Assembly (NCBI GenBank): GCA_027858635.1
Contig: JAQICG010000142.1
Span: forward strand, 1 to 5,539
Reading direction: 5' to 3'
DNA length: 5,539 nucleotides
Origin: Gammaproteobacteria bacterium
Lineage (GTDB): Bacteria; Pseudomonadota; Gammaproteobacteria; SZUA-229
In this document: positions 3,791-5,539 of the stretch, piece after piece
How the letters are laid out: every line of letters begins with the position of its first letter
How positions within the stretch are numbered: position 1 is the stretch's first letter
Notes under the pieces: model-generated
Database searches by the model: none
What the model saw: the letters and a program-made list of their open reading frames with translations, nothing else
What the model was told of the DNA's origin: nothing
Translations under genes and position numbers: made by a program

Positions 3791-5539
3791 TTACCAGGAT
3801 TGTTCACTGGGCGTTTTCTGTTCCATGTTTTTATACTGGTACAGAAACTTGCGACGCAGTAAATGCTCCGGATTATTGGGTACTCTTTTCAACCATTGCT
3901 CTACGGCCTGTTCGTCTTCGCTGAGTTCGGTTTCCTCTAGATGACTGGTCTGTGGCATGGACTGTTCTTCATCGCCAGTAGATTCTTCTGCATCTTGCGC
4001 CTGCTTTTGTTGTGCATCATCGAGGGCCTCTTCAACTTTATTCTGATCCTGTTCTGACTGCGCCGGTTGTTGTTCTTCTGATTCGTCGTCGGTATTATTC
4101 TGTGAAGTGTTGTCCTGTTCGCTCTGTTCATTATTTTGCTGTTGCTGGTTTTCGCCGTCGCTGTTTTCGGATGACTGGTCCTGTTCGTTCTGCGATTGTT
4201 GATCACTTTGCTGATCACCCTGTTGATCCTTGCTGTTCTGCTCGCCGTCCTGATCCTGTTGCGAATCTTCACCGTTCTCGTTGTTTTCACCCTCACCGGA
4301 TTGCTGTTGTTTCTGTTTTTCCAATACTTTTTTAACCTGTTCACGATTGTATTGTGCGTCTTCATTGTTCGCATCCAGGTTCAGCGCTTCCTCGTATGCT
4401 TCGAGCGCTTCGGGCAGGCGTCCCAGCTTTGTCAGGGCGTTGCCCCGGTTGTAATAGTCATCGCTGCTATTCGGGTTCTGCAAGGCTTCAAGCGCCTGCT
4501 GATAATTTTTCGCGCGGTAATGCGCCGCCGCTTTCCAGTCGTTCTGCTGGAATTTTTCAGCTGCGCCGGCGGCGTCACCGGCGTTGAACAGCTGCATAGC
4601 CTGCTGATCGGGGTTGCGCCAGAGCTGATCGGCATCCAGGGCATACGCCGGGTCGGGAACCATCGGCAGCATCAACGCGGCAAAACTCAACAGCCAGCCT
4701 TTTCTGGCCCACAGCGCCACCAGCGGAATCACCAGCAGTAACAGCCAAGGGCCTTCCTCCTGCCAGATGTCGGCGGTCAGTTCCGTACCTGCGCCTTGGT
4801 CATTCTCGTTGGCGCTGATGTTTTTCGAGGTGAATAATTTGTTCAGAGTGTTGATGTCCGCATCTCTGGTCTGGAGCTGCACATAAAGGCCGCCGCCCTC
4901 GAGTGCGGTCTGCTGTAATTTCTGCTGGTCGAGTTTGGGGATGACGATTGCGCCGGTGCTGTCCTGCAAAAAACCGCCGCGCAACGAAACCGGGCTGCCC
5001 GCTTCTGTGCCCACGCCCATCACCGACAGGCGATAACCCTGCGCGCTCAGTGTTTCAATCGCCTGCCTGTCCCGCTCGTTTATGTCGTCGGTGATCAGCA
5101 GCACATCGCCGCTGCCAGCGCCCGCCTGTTTTAATAATTGCAACGCCTTTTCAATCGCCGTATAGGCATGGCTGCCCTGCGAGGGCATCAGTGCGGTTTC
5201 CAGCGTCGGCACCAGATTGGCAATGGTGTTGCTATCGTCGGTGAGCGGGGTGACGGTAAAGGCGTCGGCGGCATAGACGATGAGCGCGGTCTGCCCGGCC
5301 TTGCGCGCATCCATAATATCCACCAGCTTGAGTTTGGCGCGCTCGATCCGGCTGGGTTTTACATCACCGGCATCCATAGACTGGGATAGATCCAGCAGAA
5401 CCACCAGCGATGACTGCTCGCGATACACCGGCTGGGGCAGTTTTTCGAAGACCGGACCGGCGGCGGCGATAATGGCCAGACTGGCGGCCAGCGCCGCGAA
5501 CAGCAGCGGCCAGCGACTCGTTCTGTGATGGCTCTGGCT
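3791..5539 (-). CDS. batB: BatB-BatC fusion: VWA domain plus TPR protein of the Bat system (5' partial)
   Basis: The frame is open to the window edge, so the 582 visible residues lack the true start; the GTG at 5426-5428 is internal. In visible numbering, a membrane segment at about 11-29 precedes a VWA domain with an intact metal site: DLSQS (Asp50, Ser52, Ser54), Thr100 in PLTDD, and Asp151 in LLITDD. A second hydrophobic stretch (about 265-292) begins at EEGPWLLLLVIPL. TPR-like helices follow (about 307-408, e.g. DDYYNRGNALTKLGRLPEAL). A linker of about 120 residues then contains roughly 34 Gln plus many Asp, Glu and Asn and no aromatic residue. The end carries EQWLKRVPNNPEHLLRRKFL, the conserved tail of proteobacterial BatB/C. 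BatB and BatC are separate genes in Bacteroides and Leptospira; the fusion is common in gammaproteobacteria. MoxR and BatA genes are expected off the right edge. Confidence 0.93.
   Translation of the reverse strand, partial: SQSHHRTSRWPLLFAALAASLAIIAAAGPVFEKLPQPVYREQSSLVVLLDLSQSMDAGDVKPSRIERAKLKLVDIMDARKAGQTALIVYAADAFTVTPLTDDSNTIANLVPTLETALMPSQGSHAYTAIEKALQLLKQAGAGSGDVLLITDDINERDRQAIETLSAQGYRLSVMGVGTEAGSPVSLRGGFLQDSTGAIVIPKLDQQKLQQTALEGGGLYVQLQTRDADINTLNKLFTSKNISANENDQGAGTELTADIWQEEGPWLLLLVIPLVALWARKGWLLSFAALMLPMVPDPAYALDADQLWRNPDQQAMQLFNAGDAAGAAEKFQQNDWKAAAHYRAKNYQQALEALQNPNSSDDYYNRGNALTKLGRLPEALEAYEEALNLDANNEDAQYNREQVKKVLEKQKQQQSGEGENNENGEDSQQDQDGEQNSKDQQGDQQSDQQSQNEQDQSSENSDGENQQQQNNEQSEQDNTSQNNTDDESEEQQPAQSEQDQNKVEEALDDAQQKQAQDAEESTGDEEQSMPQTSHLEETELSEDEQAVEQWLKRVPNNPEHLLRRKFLYQYKNMEQKTPSEQSW

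Noticed and set aside
3519..3944. Plus-strand open frames across the bat spacer, with Phe/Cys-rich peptides
   Set aside because: They are translations of the short repeats (REEREG, CQLPTANC) and run antisense into batB/C.
4196..4741. Long hydrophobic plus-strand open frame that looks like a membrane protein
   Set aside because: It lies antisense to batB/C over the Gln/Glu-rich linker. The complements of CAG/GAA/GAT-type codons read as Leu, Phe and Ile, which creates artificial hydrophobicity. The minus-strand frame has clear domains.
5426..5428. GTG as the start of batB/C
   Set aside because: The frame stays open for another 37 codons to the edge and includes the expected membrane segment before the VWA domain, so the real start lies outside the window.

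Overview
The window comes from a bacterial chromosome, most likely a gammaproteobacterium and plausibly an environmental or sulfur-metabolising one. I infer this from the fused BatB/BatC protein next to BatD, the YeeE/YedE-type sulfur-compound transporter, and the intergenic repeat style. No marker gene in the window fixes the taxon. All three substantial genes lie on the minus strand, so the order of transcription runs from high to low coordinates.

Layout from the right edge: (1) 3791-5539 is a 5'-truncated batB-batC fusion, with a membrane-anchored VWA domain, a second membrane segment, TPR-like helices, a roughly 120-residue Gln/Asp/Glu/Asn-rich linker and a conserved C-terminal motif. (2) 3342-3790 is a 449-bp non-coding spacer packed with short repeats: three copies of a 29-nt repeat in alternating orientation, a GCAGAGG-type array, an ATCTGYG-type repeat and four perfect copies of GCCAACT. 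(3) 1641-3341 is batD, with signal peptide, large periplasmic part, one membrane segment and cytoplasmic tail. (4) 1547-1640 is a 94-bp gap with a possible promoter. (5) 287-1546 is a 419-residue YeeE/YedE transporter with the three signature cysteines. (6) 1-286 is mostly non-coding, with two inverted repeats and perhaps the last codons of a convergent plus-strand membrane-protein gene.

BatB/C and BatD belong to the MoxR-BatA-BatB-BatC-BatD ('Bacteroides aerotolerance') system. In it, membrane VWA proteins and the BatD periplasmic protein are thought to work with a MoxR AAA+ ATPase in envelope stress tolerance or protein assembly. The moxR, DUF58 and batA genes would be expected just beyond the right edge. 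The transporter is probably a separate unit that takes up thiosulfate or a related sulfur species; no TusA/YeeD partner is visible.

I see no convincing new multi-gene system. The most unusual part is the repeat-filled spacer that splits batBC from batD, where the central 29-nt copy could pair with either neighbour.
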